Source: JBKHBQ01 sp046542305 (GTDB lineage Bacteria > Bacteroidota > Bacteroidia > Bacteroidales > 4484-276). From it: a stretch of DNA of 20,285 nt. Location of the stretch: positions 1 to 20,285 of the forward strand of contig JBKHBQ010000042.1 of assembly GCA_046542305.1 (NCBI GenBank), written 5' to 3'. This document shows, piece by piece, positions 8,155-14,951 of the stretch. Numbering within the stretch: position 1 is the stretch's first letter; each line of letters starts with the position of its first letter. A model generated the notes under the pieces. It was not told where the DNA came from. It saw only the letters and a program-made list of their open reading frames with translations, and did not search any database. Position numbers and translations under genes: made by a program.

Positions 8155-9225
8155 TTACTTTACATTCATGGCCGACAACATGTTGCCATAAATGCTGTTA
8201 AGTGATGCCATCCGCTGGGTAAGGTTATCCATTTGCTTCTGGTATTCGACGGTTTTTCCGGCCGATGCTTCAACGTCGCCCAGGAACTTTTGCATGGTTT
8301 TCTGAAGCTTTTCAGAAATCTCGGCTTGCTGCGCTGAGCTCTTCACTTGCATTTCGTACAGAGCATTGAGCGATGCCAGGTTGTCCGAAAGTTTGCCGAG
8401 CTGTTCGTTGAAGGCTGTATTTTTTCCGGTAGATTTTTGCAGCTCCTGGATGTTGCGGGCAATGCTTTCGGATGATTTAAAGTAGCTATCCGACAATTTA
8501 CCGGCTGATTCGGAAGCCAGGCGAATGCTTTCGGAAAGTTTTTTCGAAGCATCAATATCATCTTTCAGCGTCAGCGATGCCTGTGCATAGGTTTCTTTAA
8601 GCCCGGTGGCTGCCTGCGAAGCTTCCTTTATTTTCGAAGAGAAGTCCGTTGAAGCCGACAGTTCATCCTTCAGGGCATTTGCAGTGGCATCGTATGATTG
8701 GCCAAGGTTTTGGGCCGATTTGGATGCAGATTGGATATTCTGAACAAACTCCTTACTGGCCAGGGATGCATCCGATACTTCGTTGAGCTTGCTGGCGCTG
8801 TCGCCGAGCTTTTTCAGTCCGGTTCCCAAGCTGGCAATCAAATCCTGATTGATGTCGGCCTGCTGCAGCATTTCATCGAGTTTGTTGGATTGGCCGCCCA
8901 CGGGCCTGCGAATAAGAACTCCTTCGTCGGCGGGTACACCGTGGTAATCTTCGAGAAACTCAGGATGTACCTTGCTCCAGTCCGGCTCCACGTGAGGTCT
9001 TTGCAATGCCGACAGGGCAAAGATAATTGCTTCGGTAACCATCCCGATAAACAAGGCCTCGTTGGCGCCTTTAATATGGGTGATCTTGAATAGTGCACCG
9101 ATAATTACAATGGAAGCGCCCAACCCGTAGGCCACCGACATGAACCTTCTGAAAAAACGGCTTTCGAGGGCATCTTCAAACCTGGTCATCAGGCTTTTTT
9201 TCTTTTTGACTTCAGCAGCTTTCAT
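8155..9225 (-). CDS. gldL: Gliding motility / T9SS motor protein GldL (PorL)
   Basis: GldL/PorL is the pentameric proton-channel partner of GldM. This copy is 356 aa. Two transmembrane helices are clear: about 28-48 (FMSVAYGLGASIVIIGALFK) and about 57-74 (ALFIGMVTEAIIFALSAL). The loop between them reads HIKGANEA. Glu65 in the second helix matches the conserved glutamate reported as essential in F. johnsoniae GldL. After the linker PHVEPDWSKVHPEF comes a long cytoplasmic tail from about 115 to the end. It is rich in Ser, Ala, Lys and Leu, predicted by eye as coiled coil, and holds three tandem 35-residue repeats at 158-192, 193-227 and 228-262. The tail makes this protein much longer than F. 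johnsoniae GldL (about 215 aa). The ATG is at 9225, 40 bp after the gldK stop. Confidence 0.96.
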   Translation of the reverse strand: MKAAEVKKKKSLMTRFEDALESRFFRRFMSVAYGLGASIVIIGALFKITHIKGANEALFIGMVTEAIIFALSALQRPHVEPDWSKVHPEFLEDYHGVPADEGVLIRRPVGGQSNKLDEMLQQADINQDLIASLGTGLKKLGDSASKLNEVSDASLASKEFVQNIQSASKSAQNLGQSYDATANALKDELSASTDFSSKIKEASQAATGLKETYAQASLTLKDDIDASKKLSESIRLASESAGKLSDSYFKSSESIARNIQELQKSTGKNTAFNEQLGKLSDNLASLNALYEMQVKSSAQQAEISEKLQKTMQKFLGDVEASAGKTVEYQKQMDNLTQRMASLNSIYGNMLSAMNVK

Positions 9226-9265
9226 TCTGTATTCTGTTCAAAAATTTGATATTAGCGTTTTTGGT

Positions 9266-10621
9266 TTAATAAACATTGGAAGCTCTGGCAGGATTGTCAC
9301 CTTTCGAGCGGCCCAGGTAAGGCATTACGCAACGGAACCCGATGTACGATTTTGCCGTATCCTGATATTCATAATCGCGGGTGGAAACCAGCAGGTAGTA
9401 TTCGATATCTTTCCACGATCCGCCACGCACCACTTTGCGTTTCAGGGCAATGGGATCGTCGGGTTTGGCCAGATAATTATAATCGGGGTTGAGATCCCAG
9501 GTAAAGATATTCGATGACCTGTCGAAGGTGCTCCTGGTCCATTCCGCCACGTTTCCTGCCATATCGTAAAGTCCGAAGCTGTTTTGAGGATAATGACCCA
9601 CCACTACCGGTGTGGTTCCGCCATCGTCCACATAATTTCCGCGGTTTGGTTTAAAATTGGCCAGGAGACATCCTATGTCATTGCGGCTGTAAGGTCCGCC
9701 CCACGGGAAGGGGTTGGCTTCATATCCGCCACGTGCTGCCCATTCCCATTCGGTTTCCGAGGGCAGGCGGAATTCGTTCAGCCCGGCCTGGCCTTCGCCC
9801 TGCAGGTAGCTGTTGAACAAATTGGTGCGCCATACACAAAAAGCACGTGCCTGGTTCCAGTTTACACCCACAACGGGATAGTTGTCGTAAGTGGGATGCC
9901 AGAAATAAGTCTGTACCAGGGGTTCGTTGTAGCTATATGGAAAATCGTGCAACCAACAGAGGGTGTCGGGATACACGTTGATGGTTTCTTTATTTACATA
10001 CACCGATCGGTCCTGCATACCCTGCGGCCTGTTGGCAAATGCAGCATCCTCAGGGTTGCCGTCCTGTGAATGATCCTTACGGGCTGCCGACTGCAGGTCG
10101 ATCCAATAATAAGTATACCTTAATTTACGGGTGTCGATTTCCTTTTTCCTGAAGTAGCGCTCGTTTTCGGGCAGAAACATGTCCTCAAGAGTCAGGGCTG
10201 TTTCTTCCTCATCCCATTCGATATCGGGTTCCCAGTTGATGAATGGCGGATCGTACAATTCGCCGGTTTCGGGGTTTTCTTCGACCAGGTATTCCTCGGG
10301 GTTAATTTCACCAAGAAGGTAGCGGGCAATAGAATCGCGAACCCAATACACAAATTGACGGTATTCGTTGTTGGTGATTTCGGTTTCGTCCATATAGAAC
10401 GAGCTTACAGTTACGCGCTTGGGATTGTTCATTTGGGAGTAAGGAACATCCTCTTCGCCAACACCCTGAACAAAAGTGCCGAGGGGGATAAACGTCATTC
10501 CGTAAGGATCAGGCTGAGCGAATTTCGGCCGGTCACTCACTCCAACCAACTCGCCATTTCCGCTATTTTGGCAGCTGACTAAAATGCCAACCGATACAAG
10601 CAAAAAAAATAGTTTTTTCAT
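9266..10621 (-). CDS. gldK: Gliding motility / T9SS lipoprotein GldK (PorK)
   Basis: GldK/PorK is a 451-aa outer-membrane lipoprotein that forms the T9SS ring with GldN. With the ATG at 10621 the N-terminus is a standard lipoprotein signal, MKKLFFLLVSVGILVSC, with Cys17 as the lipidation site. Another in-frame ATG at 10663 would add 14 residues before the signal. The mature protein has the formylglycine-generating-enzyme/sulfatase-modifying fold typical of GldK and GldJ. Landmarks in order are MDETEITNNEYRQFVYW (about 77-93), YPVVGVNWNQARAFCVWR, FRLPSETEWEWAARGG, SFGLYDMAGNVAEWT, VVRGGSWKD and YIGFRCV near the end. The family role is structural, not enzymatic. It is the first gene of the tight gldKLMN run, 352 bp downstream of porP. 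Confidence 0.97.
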   Translation of the reverse strand: MKKLFFLLVSVGILVSCQNSGNGELVGVSDRPKFAQPDPYGMTFIPLGTFVQGVGEEDVPYSQMNNPKRVTVSSFYMDETEITNNEYRQFVYWVRDSIARYLLGEINPEEYLVEENPETGELYDPPFINWEPDIEWDEEETALTLEDMFLPENERYFRKKEIDTRKLRYTYYWIDLQSAARKDHSQDGNPEDAAFANRPQGMQDRSVYVNKETINVYPDTLCWLHDFPYSYNEPLVQTYFWHPTYDNYPVVGVNWNQARAFCVWRTNLFNSYLQGEGQAGLNEFRLPSETEWEWAARGGYEANPFPWGGPYSRNDIGCLLANFKPNRGNYVDDGGTTPVVVGHYPQNSFGLYDMAGNVAEWTRSTFDRSSNIFTWDLNPDYNYLAKPDDPIALKRKVVRGGSWKDIEYYLLVSTRDYEYQDTAKSYIGFRCVMPYLGRSKGDNPARASNVY

Positions 10622-10701
10622 ACGAACTGCTGATTTAACAAACAGTTTAACGAGATTACCCATTCTTTATTATAATTAGTTATAAAATTGAAATTCAAAA
10701 A

Positions 10702-10715
10702 AAATGCATGCATTT
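10702..10715. repeat. 14-bp perfect palindrome upstream of gldK
   Basis: The sequence AAATGCATGCATTT is its own reverse complement. It lies 81 bp upstream of the chosen gldK ATG in the porP-gldK gap. It could be an operator for a dimeric regulator or chance in AT-rich DNA. Apart from it and the promoter half-site at 10807-10814, the 352-bp gap from 10622 to 10973 shows nothing I can identify, including no clear porP terminator. Confidence 0.5.
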
Positions 10716-10806
10716 ACAGGCGTAAATTGCTGAAATAATGCACATTAAAAATTTTACCAAATCATTTACGGCCTTGCAGCTTACCATCGGCTGCTAAACT
10801 TGCCGC

Positions 10807-10814
10807 CAAAACTA
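10807..10814 (-). promoter_or_regulatory. Candidate gldK operon -7 element
   Basis: The minus strand reads TAGTTTTG, which fits TAnnTTTG, 186 bp upstream of the gldK ATG. No TTG lies at the -33 distance. It is the only exact match in the porP-gldK gap. If it is real, gldK has a leader of about 180 nt that includes the 10702-10715 palindrome. Otherwise gldKLMN depends on read-through from porP. Confidence 0.3.
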
Positions 10815-10973
10815 TAAAAAATCACAGTTTCCATGCACTTCGTACACCAAATAAAGTACGAAACAAAGCATTTTGAGCCGGATTGAGTGTCCTAGAATAA
10901 TGAGCGTAAAATTTTTTCTGATGCGGTGCTTTTGGTTTAACAACATTGGGTTAACGGCAAAGCTTTTAAAAAA

Positions 10974-11939
10974 TTACAGGAAACGGGTATTTCTGTAGAT
11001 TTTCCTGATCTTGTCCACCTCAATCTTGAAGCAGTAGCCTACGCGGATTTCGTGGCTGCCCCATCCGCCAATTGCCGAGGTGGTAATGTCGTAGGAATAT
11101 CCGACGTTGAAGTCCTTGTATTCGAAGCCGAGGATCAGGGCCACGGCATCCTGGTAGCGGTAGCTGAGGCCTCCCCAGAACTGGTTTTTATAGCGCAGCA
11201 GCGTCGACAGGTCGAACTGCATGGAGGCCAGGTCTGTTTTGATCAGGAACGAAGGCAACACATCGATTTCCGGCATACCTGGAAAGCCAAACTGATATCC
11301 CCCCGTAATATTGAACTGCCGGGCCAGTGTGGTGCCGGTACTGATTATATCCTGATTTACATCAATTTCCTTTTGCGTTTGCAATAGTTGAAGCACCGAA
11401 ACACCAAGGTAGTAATTATCAGGCACACGGTAATACAAGCCAAGTCCGGCATCAAAATACATATCGGATTCCTCTCCGCTGGCCAAAATCGGATCATTGG
11501 AATCAATCGGTTTAAGCGAACTGAAATCAATCGTCTTATTCATAAGACCCACCTGAACACCAATTCCCAGATCGCCAAGGCCCCAGGTGGTTTGATAGGC
11601 ATACATCAGGTTGACGGTAATATCCTGCTGGTGGCCGATCTGGTCCTGCATAATGGTAAGGCCAAGTCCGCCCCGCAGGGGCCTGATGGGTGAATGCACC
11701 GACACCAGATACGTTTCAGGGGCAACATTGGTGGTATTTCCCTGGTCATCGGTTTCTTCAAAGCCGGTCCACTGTTGTCTGATCACACCACCCACACAAA
11801 TGCCTTTTCCGGCACCGGCATAGCCCGGGTTGTAAGCAATCTTGTTAAACATGTACTGGGTGTACTGCGGTAGTTGCTGGCCATGCAACCAATAGGCGGA
11901 AACAATAAAAACAAGAATTATCGTAATTTTCCTGATCAT
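10974..11939 (-). CDS. porP: PorP/SprF family type IX secretion membrane protein
   Basis: This 321-aa outer-membrane beta-barrel protein belongs to the PorP/SprF family. Members are required for T9SS secretion or for delivery of specific surface cargo. The signal peptide is MIRKITIILVFIVSAYWLHG, followed directly by the family hallmark QQLPQYTQYMFN and then YNPGYAGAG. Next come GGVIRQQWTGFE and alternating beta strands with glycine and aromatic residues (GLGLTIMQDQIGHQQ, GIGVQVGLMNK, GLGLYYRV, GGLSYRYQDAVALILGFEY, VGYSYDITTS). The start is the ATG at 11939; an in-frame TTG at 11960 is less likely. Its position directly before gldKLMN matches the P. gingivalis order porP-porK-porL-porM-porN, which favours a core PorP role over a cargo-specific SprF paralogue. 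Confidence 0.93.
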   Translation of the reverse strand: MIRKITIILVFIVSAYWLHGQQLPQYTQYMFNKIAYNPGYAGAGKGICVGGVIRQQWTGFEETDDQGNTTNVAPETYLVSVHSPIRPLRGGLGLTIMQDQIGHQQDITVNLMYAYQTTWGLGDLGIGVQVGLMNKTIDFSSLKPIDSNDPILASGEESDMYFDAGLGLYYRVPDNYYLGVSVLQLLQTQKEIDVNQDIISTGTTLARQFNITGGYQFGFPGMPEIDVLPSFLIKTDLASMQFDLSTLLRYKNQFWGGLSYRYQDAVALILGFEYKDFNVGYSYDITTSAIGGWGSHEIRVGYCFKIEVDKIRKIYRNTRFL

Positions 11940-12061
11940 TCGAACAACAGCTTTATTCAAAATGGCTTTACAAAGAAAATACTTTTTAACGAAACTGAAG
12001 AAGTAAATTGACTATCAACCGCAGTAAATCCGAAACTACTTCCCCGGCTCAGAATATCATC

Positions 12062-12069
12062 CAAACGTA
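12062..12069 (-). promoter_or_regulatory. Candidate porP -7 element
   Basis: The minus strand reads TACGTTTG, an exact TAnnTTTG match, 123 bp upstream of the porP ATG. Just upstream is a small inverted repeat, CGCCG / CGGCG with an 8-base loop (about 12075-12092), where a regulator could sit. A TTG lies about 24 bp upstream, longer than the usual spacing. Nothing else is recognised in the 11940-12141 gap. Confidence 0.35.
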
Positions 12070-12141
12070 ATCACCGCCGGGATATTGCGGCGACAACTCA
12101 ATCGGCAATATTAGCCTTGTGAACAAATCCGGTTTCACGGC

Positions 12142-12807
12142 CTATAATTGCATGACTTCCTCTTGTTCAGCAGATTCTTCCAGTGGTTTGAACGAAAGGA
12201 TTGCTTCCAGTTTTGCATTGATCGCCCCGTTGGAGGTAGAAATGTATTTCACTGACAAGTTAATTCCGTTATCCTGAAAAAAGATAAAAGCATCAGATCC
12301 CGATATCCTGAAATTACCTGAAGGAGCATCCGCTTTATGGCAGTACTTTTTCATGAGCGAACGGGCCACTGCGGTTGAATCGACTTTGCGCACATCCGAG
12401 AAAAAGAACTCTCCGAAAAAGAACACATTGTCCAAAAAATGATAAATGCAATGAACCCCGGAATTGAAGATTCGCTGGCGATAGCCAAGCCTTTTCCAAT
12501 AATGTTTTTCACCATAGCGCGACACATCGTAAGAGGCAAATTTTCCTTTTTGCCTTTTTACTTTCCTGAACGACACCCCAAAATCATCACCATTATAGAC
12601 AATGGGTTGATCGGTATGAAAACGCGGAACTGCCTCCAGATAATCGGCGGCGCCACGATAATGTGTAAGGGCATCGACTTTGGAACAGGGTTTCAGAAAA
12701 TTGCTTCGCCTTTTGCCGTACCTGGCCAGGGATCGGAATTCTTCCTGATAAACAAAGCTGTACTTTCCGAACAGAAGTCTGATAACAAACAACCTGATTG
12801 CATCCAT
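12142..12807 (-). CDS. Unrecognised 221-aa protein
   Basis: I do not recognise this protein family. The reading frame is long and clean, starts with ATG at 12807 and ends TAG. The N-terminal 110 residues are basic (RYGKRRSNF, FRKVKRQKGKF, YGEKHYWKRLGYRQR), and the last 15 are acidic (PLEESAEQEEVMQL). There is no lipobox or convincing signal peptide, although MDAIRLFVIRLLFG is weakly amphipathic and could touch a membrane. An aromatic block FLDNVFFFGEFFF sits at about 125-137. The C-terminal half (FRISGSDAFIFFQDNG, LSVKYISTSNGAINAKLEAIL) looks alpha/beta. It stands alone: porP is 202 bp downstream. The nearest good promoter is at 13043-13074, on the far side of a terminator-like hairpin at 12899-12920, so it may be controlled by attenuation. 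Confidence 0.8.
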   Translation of the reverse strand: MDAIRLFVIRLLFGKYSFVYQEEFRSLARYGKRRSNFLKPCSKVDALTHYRGAADYLEAVPRFHTDQPIVYNGDDFGVSFRKVKRQKGKFASYDVSRYGEKHYWKRLGYRQRIFNSGVHCIYHFLDNVFFFGEFFFSDVRKVDSTAVARSLMKKYCHKADAPSGNFRISGSDAFIFFQDNGINLSVKYISTSNGAINAKLEAILSFKPLEESAEQEEVMQL

Positions 12808-12889
12808 AATTATTCACGACTGGTTTGGTAATGTAATTTACTTGAGGAACAAAGATGTGGGAAAAAAATTAAGAATCAAAACGGCGGGC

Positions 12890-12920
12890 AAAAAAAAACC
12901 AGACTTTTAAAAAAGTCTGG
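12890..12920 (-). terminator. Rho-independent terminator between the RNA unit and the 221-aa gene
   Basis: On the minus strand CCAGACTTTT and AAAAGTCTGG form a perfect inverted repeat around a two-base centre. Realistically this is an 8-bp stem with a T/A loop, followed by nine Ts. Plus-strand arms are 12899-12908 and 12911-12920, with the A-tract at 12890-12898. It lies 92 bp before the unknown gene's ATG and 313 bp after the PAS-regulator stop. Confidence 0.85.
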
Positions 12921-13037
12921 GAGCGGGGGGATAGAAGCTAAATCTGGAGTAAAAGTTTTCGATTTTATCCCCCTGCTTTAGGTTAACTCCCAAACTACCC
13001 CTTAAAACCAATTATTAAAAAACAACCATGATTTAGT
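12890..13037 (-). ncRNA. Candidate small RNA or attenuator leader, about 140 nt
   Basis: A minus-strand transcript is inferred from the promoter at 13043-13074 and the terminator at 12890-12920, starting near 13036. No credible short reading frame fills it. It can fold strongly. One stem pairs AGCAGGGGGATA (12966-12977) with TATCCCCCCGCT (12922-12933), with one mismatch. A flanking stem pairs AGTTTGGGAG (12987-12996) with CTCCCAGACT (12914-12923), with one G-U pair. The second stem takes bases the terminator needs, so the two folds exclude each other. An inner AAATC/GATTT pairing extends the hairpin. This could be a free small RNA (a long bulged hairpin like 6S RNA is one option) or a switch controlling the 221-aa gene. 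I cannot match it to a known family. Confidence 0.6.
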
Positions 13038-13042
13038 CGTTG

Positions 13043-13074
13043 CAAACATACAACGCAATTTGGTTTACACCAAA
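13043..13074 (-). promoter_or_regulatory. Bacteroidota consensus promoter for the RNA unit
   Basis: On the minus strand TTTG (13071-13074) is followed after exactly 20 bases by TATGTTTG (13043-13050). This matches the -33 and -7 elements of the main Bacteroidota sigma factor with good spacing. It is the best two-part promoter I found in the window. It predicts transcription starting near 13036 and running towards the terminator at 12899-12920 and the unknown gene at 12807. Confidence 0.75.
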
Positions 13075-13205
13075 CTTTTTTTCTATTTTTTTTTATACAA
13101 AGTTTACACACATTTCATCAGGCCTTTTCACATGAGCTACGAAAATGCCACGTATCTTGCTTATTTTCAACATTTTTTGTGTTTCAAAAATATTTTAAAA
13201 ACTCA

Positions 13206-13223
13206 TTTTTAGGCAGCTAAAAA
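13206..13223 (-). terminator. Weak candidate terminator after the PAS regulator gene
   Basis: On the minus strand TTTTTAG, loop CTGC, CTAAAAA forms a 7-bp AT-rich stem 11 bp after the stop of the PAS gene, followed four bases later by TTTTT. The stem is weak, so it may leak or be chance. The stretch from 13075 to 13205 is AT-rich with no other recognisable element. Confidence 0.35.
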
Positions 13224-13233
13224 TTGCACAAAA

Positions 13234-14883
13234 TTAGAATTGATTTAAAAATTTCGACAGATTTTCGCTTCTCGGAAGGTTTAATTTCTTCCTCATCCTC
13301 GAACGGGCCATTTCGATGCTACGGATAGACTGATGGGTGATGGTTGAAATGTCCTTGGTCGACAGATTCATTTTCAGAAATGCTGAAAGCTTTTTCTCAT
13401 TATTTGTAAGGTTGGAATATGCCTTGAAAAGATTGTCATAAAACGACTGATTAACCTGCCCGAAAGTAACTTCGAACTGCGACCAGAAATCTTCTTTATC
13501 GTTGTTTTTCAGATCGTTGATGATAGATTGGATTTCTTCTCCAAAAGTACTGGGTTTTTCTTTGATGAGTTTTTCAAGCTGTTTTACCACGGTGGTTACA
13601 GCCTGATTTTTTTCGATCAATTGGGTGACCTTCAGGTTCAGTTCTTTGTTTTTGGTTTCCAGATCACGTTCCAGTTGATCTTTTTCCTTTTGAAGCAAGG
13701 ATTTTTCGAGTGCTTCAGCTTTGCGTTCATAGGTCAGATCCTTCACATAGGCACCCATGTTCAATGGTTTTCCATCCTCATCCTTCATCACCCAGCCGGT
13801 AACTTTCACCGGAATATACCTCTTGTCGCTGGTGATGTACTCCTTTTCCATGGTTGCATAAACCTTGTCGGTAATCATGGCCTGCTCAATTAACGATCTT
13901 TCTTCCGAATGGTACTTCTCGGGTGTAATATCTGTATGATTCAGATTTTCCACTTCCTCAGCCGTGTATCCCAGCAAATCCTGAAAAGCTTTATTGGCTG
14001 CAATAATTTTTCCATCCATTGAACTCAGCACAATGCCTTCAGGTGAAGTATCGTATAGCATGCGAAATTTTTTCTCACTCCTCATCAGCGAGTCTTCCGC
14101 ATGTTTTCGTTCGGTAATGTCGATGGAAAAACCAATTACCCCGATGATTTCTCCATTGGGGGCCCTTAAAGGAATTTTATCTGTGATAAACCATTTTTTC
14201 GGATTGTTGAGCAAGGGTTCCACGATATTTCGTTTGGGAATGCCTGTTTCAATTACTTCCAGATCGTCTTTCCAGTATTTTTGGGCCAGTCGGGTATCAT
14301 CAATGATATCGTCGATACGCATGCCCAGTACATCTTCGATTTTTAAACCGGTTACTTCAGAGTAGGTCTTATTCATCGAAACAAGGCGGTTTTCCTTATC
14401 CTTGGCAAATACCATTGCAGGAATGGCATCGAGAATTGTTTGCCGGTTTTGCTGCTCCTTAAAAAATTCCTGCTCCAGAATTTTCTGATCTGAGATATCG
14501 CGCATGTAAGTAATTACATGATCTTCGCCATTGATGATGGTAAGCCTGCAAAATACCTCAACCTGAATGCTCCCCCCTGTATGTTTTTTACTTCTGCCTT
14601 CAAAACTACATTGCCCGCTTTTTATCAACTGACGGTAAGCAGCATCCCATTTAGCCGGATTTTGATTATGAATTTCGTTAATTGAAAAACTGCCTGATCC
14701 AGGCTGTTCAGGAATTCCAAAAAAAGCCCTTGCCTGGCTGTTGGCATATAATACATCTCCTTTGAGCGAAGAAATAAGGATGGCTACAGGATACACATCT
14801 ATCATATGGCCGGCAATATGCCCGTCGATTTCAAAGGGTACTTTCGGCGGACCAGTCACGTTTCTGTCCTTTTTGCTTTTCAT
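13234..14883 (-). CDS. Multi-PAS sensor protein with C-terminal LuxR-like helix-turn-helix
   Basis: This 549-aa cytoplasmic regulator has no transmembrane segment and no kinase domain. Three PAS domains can be read, at about 25-135, 145-265 and 275-390. They end in typical PAC motifs: VITYMRDISDQKILEQE, VIGFSIDITERKHAED and MGAYVKDLTYERKAE. A coiled coil follows at about 390-450 (LLQKEKDQLERDLETKNKELNLK). The last 70 or so residues form a helix-turn-helix: LTNNEKKLSAFLKMNLSTKD, then ISTITHQSIRSIEMARSRMR and KKLNLPRSENL. This layout suggests a one-component transcription factor that senses a ligand or redox state. The ATG at 14883 is the first in frame; a TTG at 14931 would add 16 residues. 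Its target is unknown, and the RNA unit next door is a possible but untested one. Confidence 0.9.
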   Translation of the reverse strand: MKSKKDRNVTGPPKVPFEIDGHIAGHMIDVYPVAILISSLKGDVLYANSQARAFFGIPEQPGSGSFSINEIHNQNPAKWDAAYRQLIKSGQCSFEGRSKKHTGGSIQVEVFCRLTIINGEDHVITYMRDISDQKILEQEFFKEQQNRQTILDAIPAMVFAKDKENRLVSMNKTYSEVTGLKIEDVLGMRIDDIIDDTRLAQKYWKDDLEVIETGIPKRNIVEPLLNNPKKWFITDKIPLRAPNGEIIGVIGFSIDITERKHAEDSLMRSEKKFRMLYDTSPEGIVLSSMDGKIIAANKAFQDLLGYTAEEVENLNHTDITPEKYHSEERSLIEQAMITDKVYATMEKEYITSDKRYIPVKVTGWVMKDEDGKPLNMGAYVKDLTYERKAEALEKSLLQKEKDQLERDLETKNKELNLKVTQLIEKNQAVTTVVKQLEKLIKEKPSTFGEEIQSIINDLKNNDKEDFWSQFEVTFGQVNQSFYDNLFKAYSNLTNNEKKLSAFLKMNLSTKDISTITHQSIRSIEMARSRMRKKLNLPRSENLSKFLNQF

Positions 14884-14928
14884 AATAAAATATTGATTGC
14901 CAAAAATGTAATTATCGGAACTCTGCGC

Positions 14929-14936
14929 CAAAGATA
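14929..14936 (-). promoter_or_regulatory. Candidate -7 element for the PAS regulator
   Basis: The minus strand reads TATCTTTG, an exact TAnnTTTG match, 45 bp before the ATG at 14883 and just after the rseP stop at 14952. No TTG is present at the -33 distance, where the sequence is still rseP coding DNA. The gene could also be read from the rseP transcript. Confidence 0.4.
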
Positions 14937-14951
14937 ATTAAAAGATAGCTT

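Noticed and set aside
12108..12141. Possible terminator hairpin (GCCGTGAA / TTCAC-AA-GGC) after the 221-aa gene
   Set aside because: The stem needs a two-base bulge, has a 10-base loop and is not followed by a T-tract.
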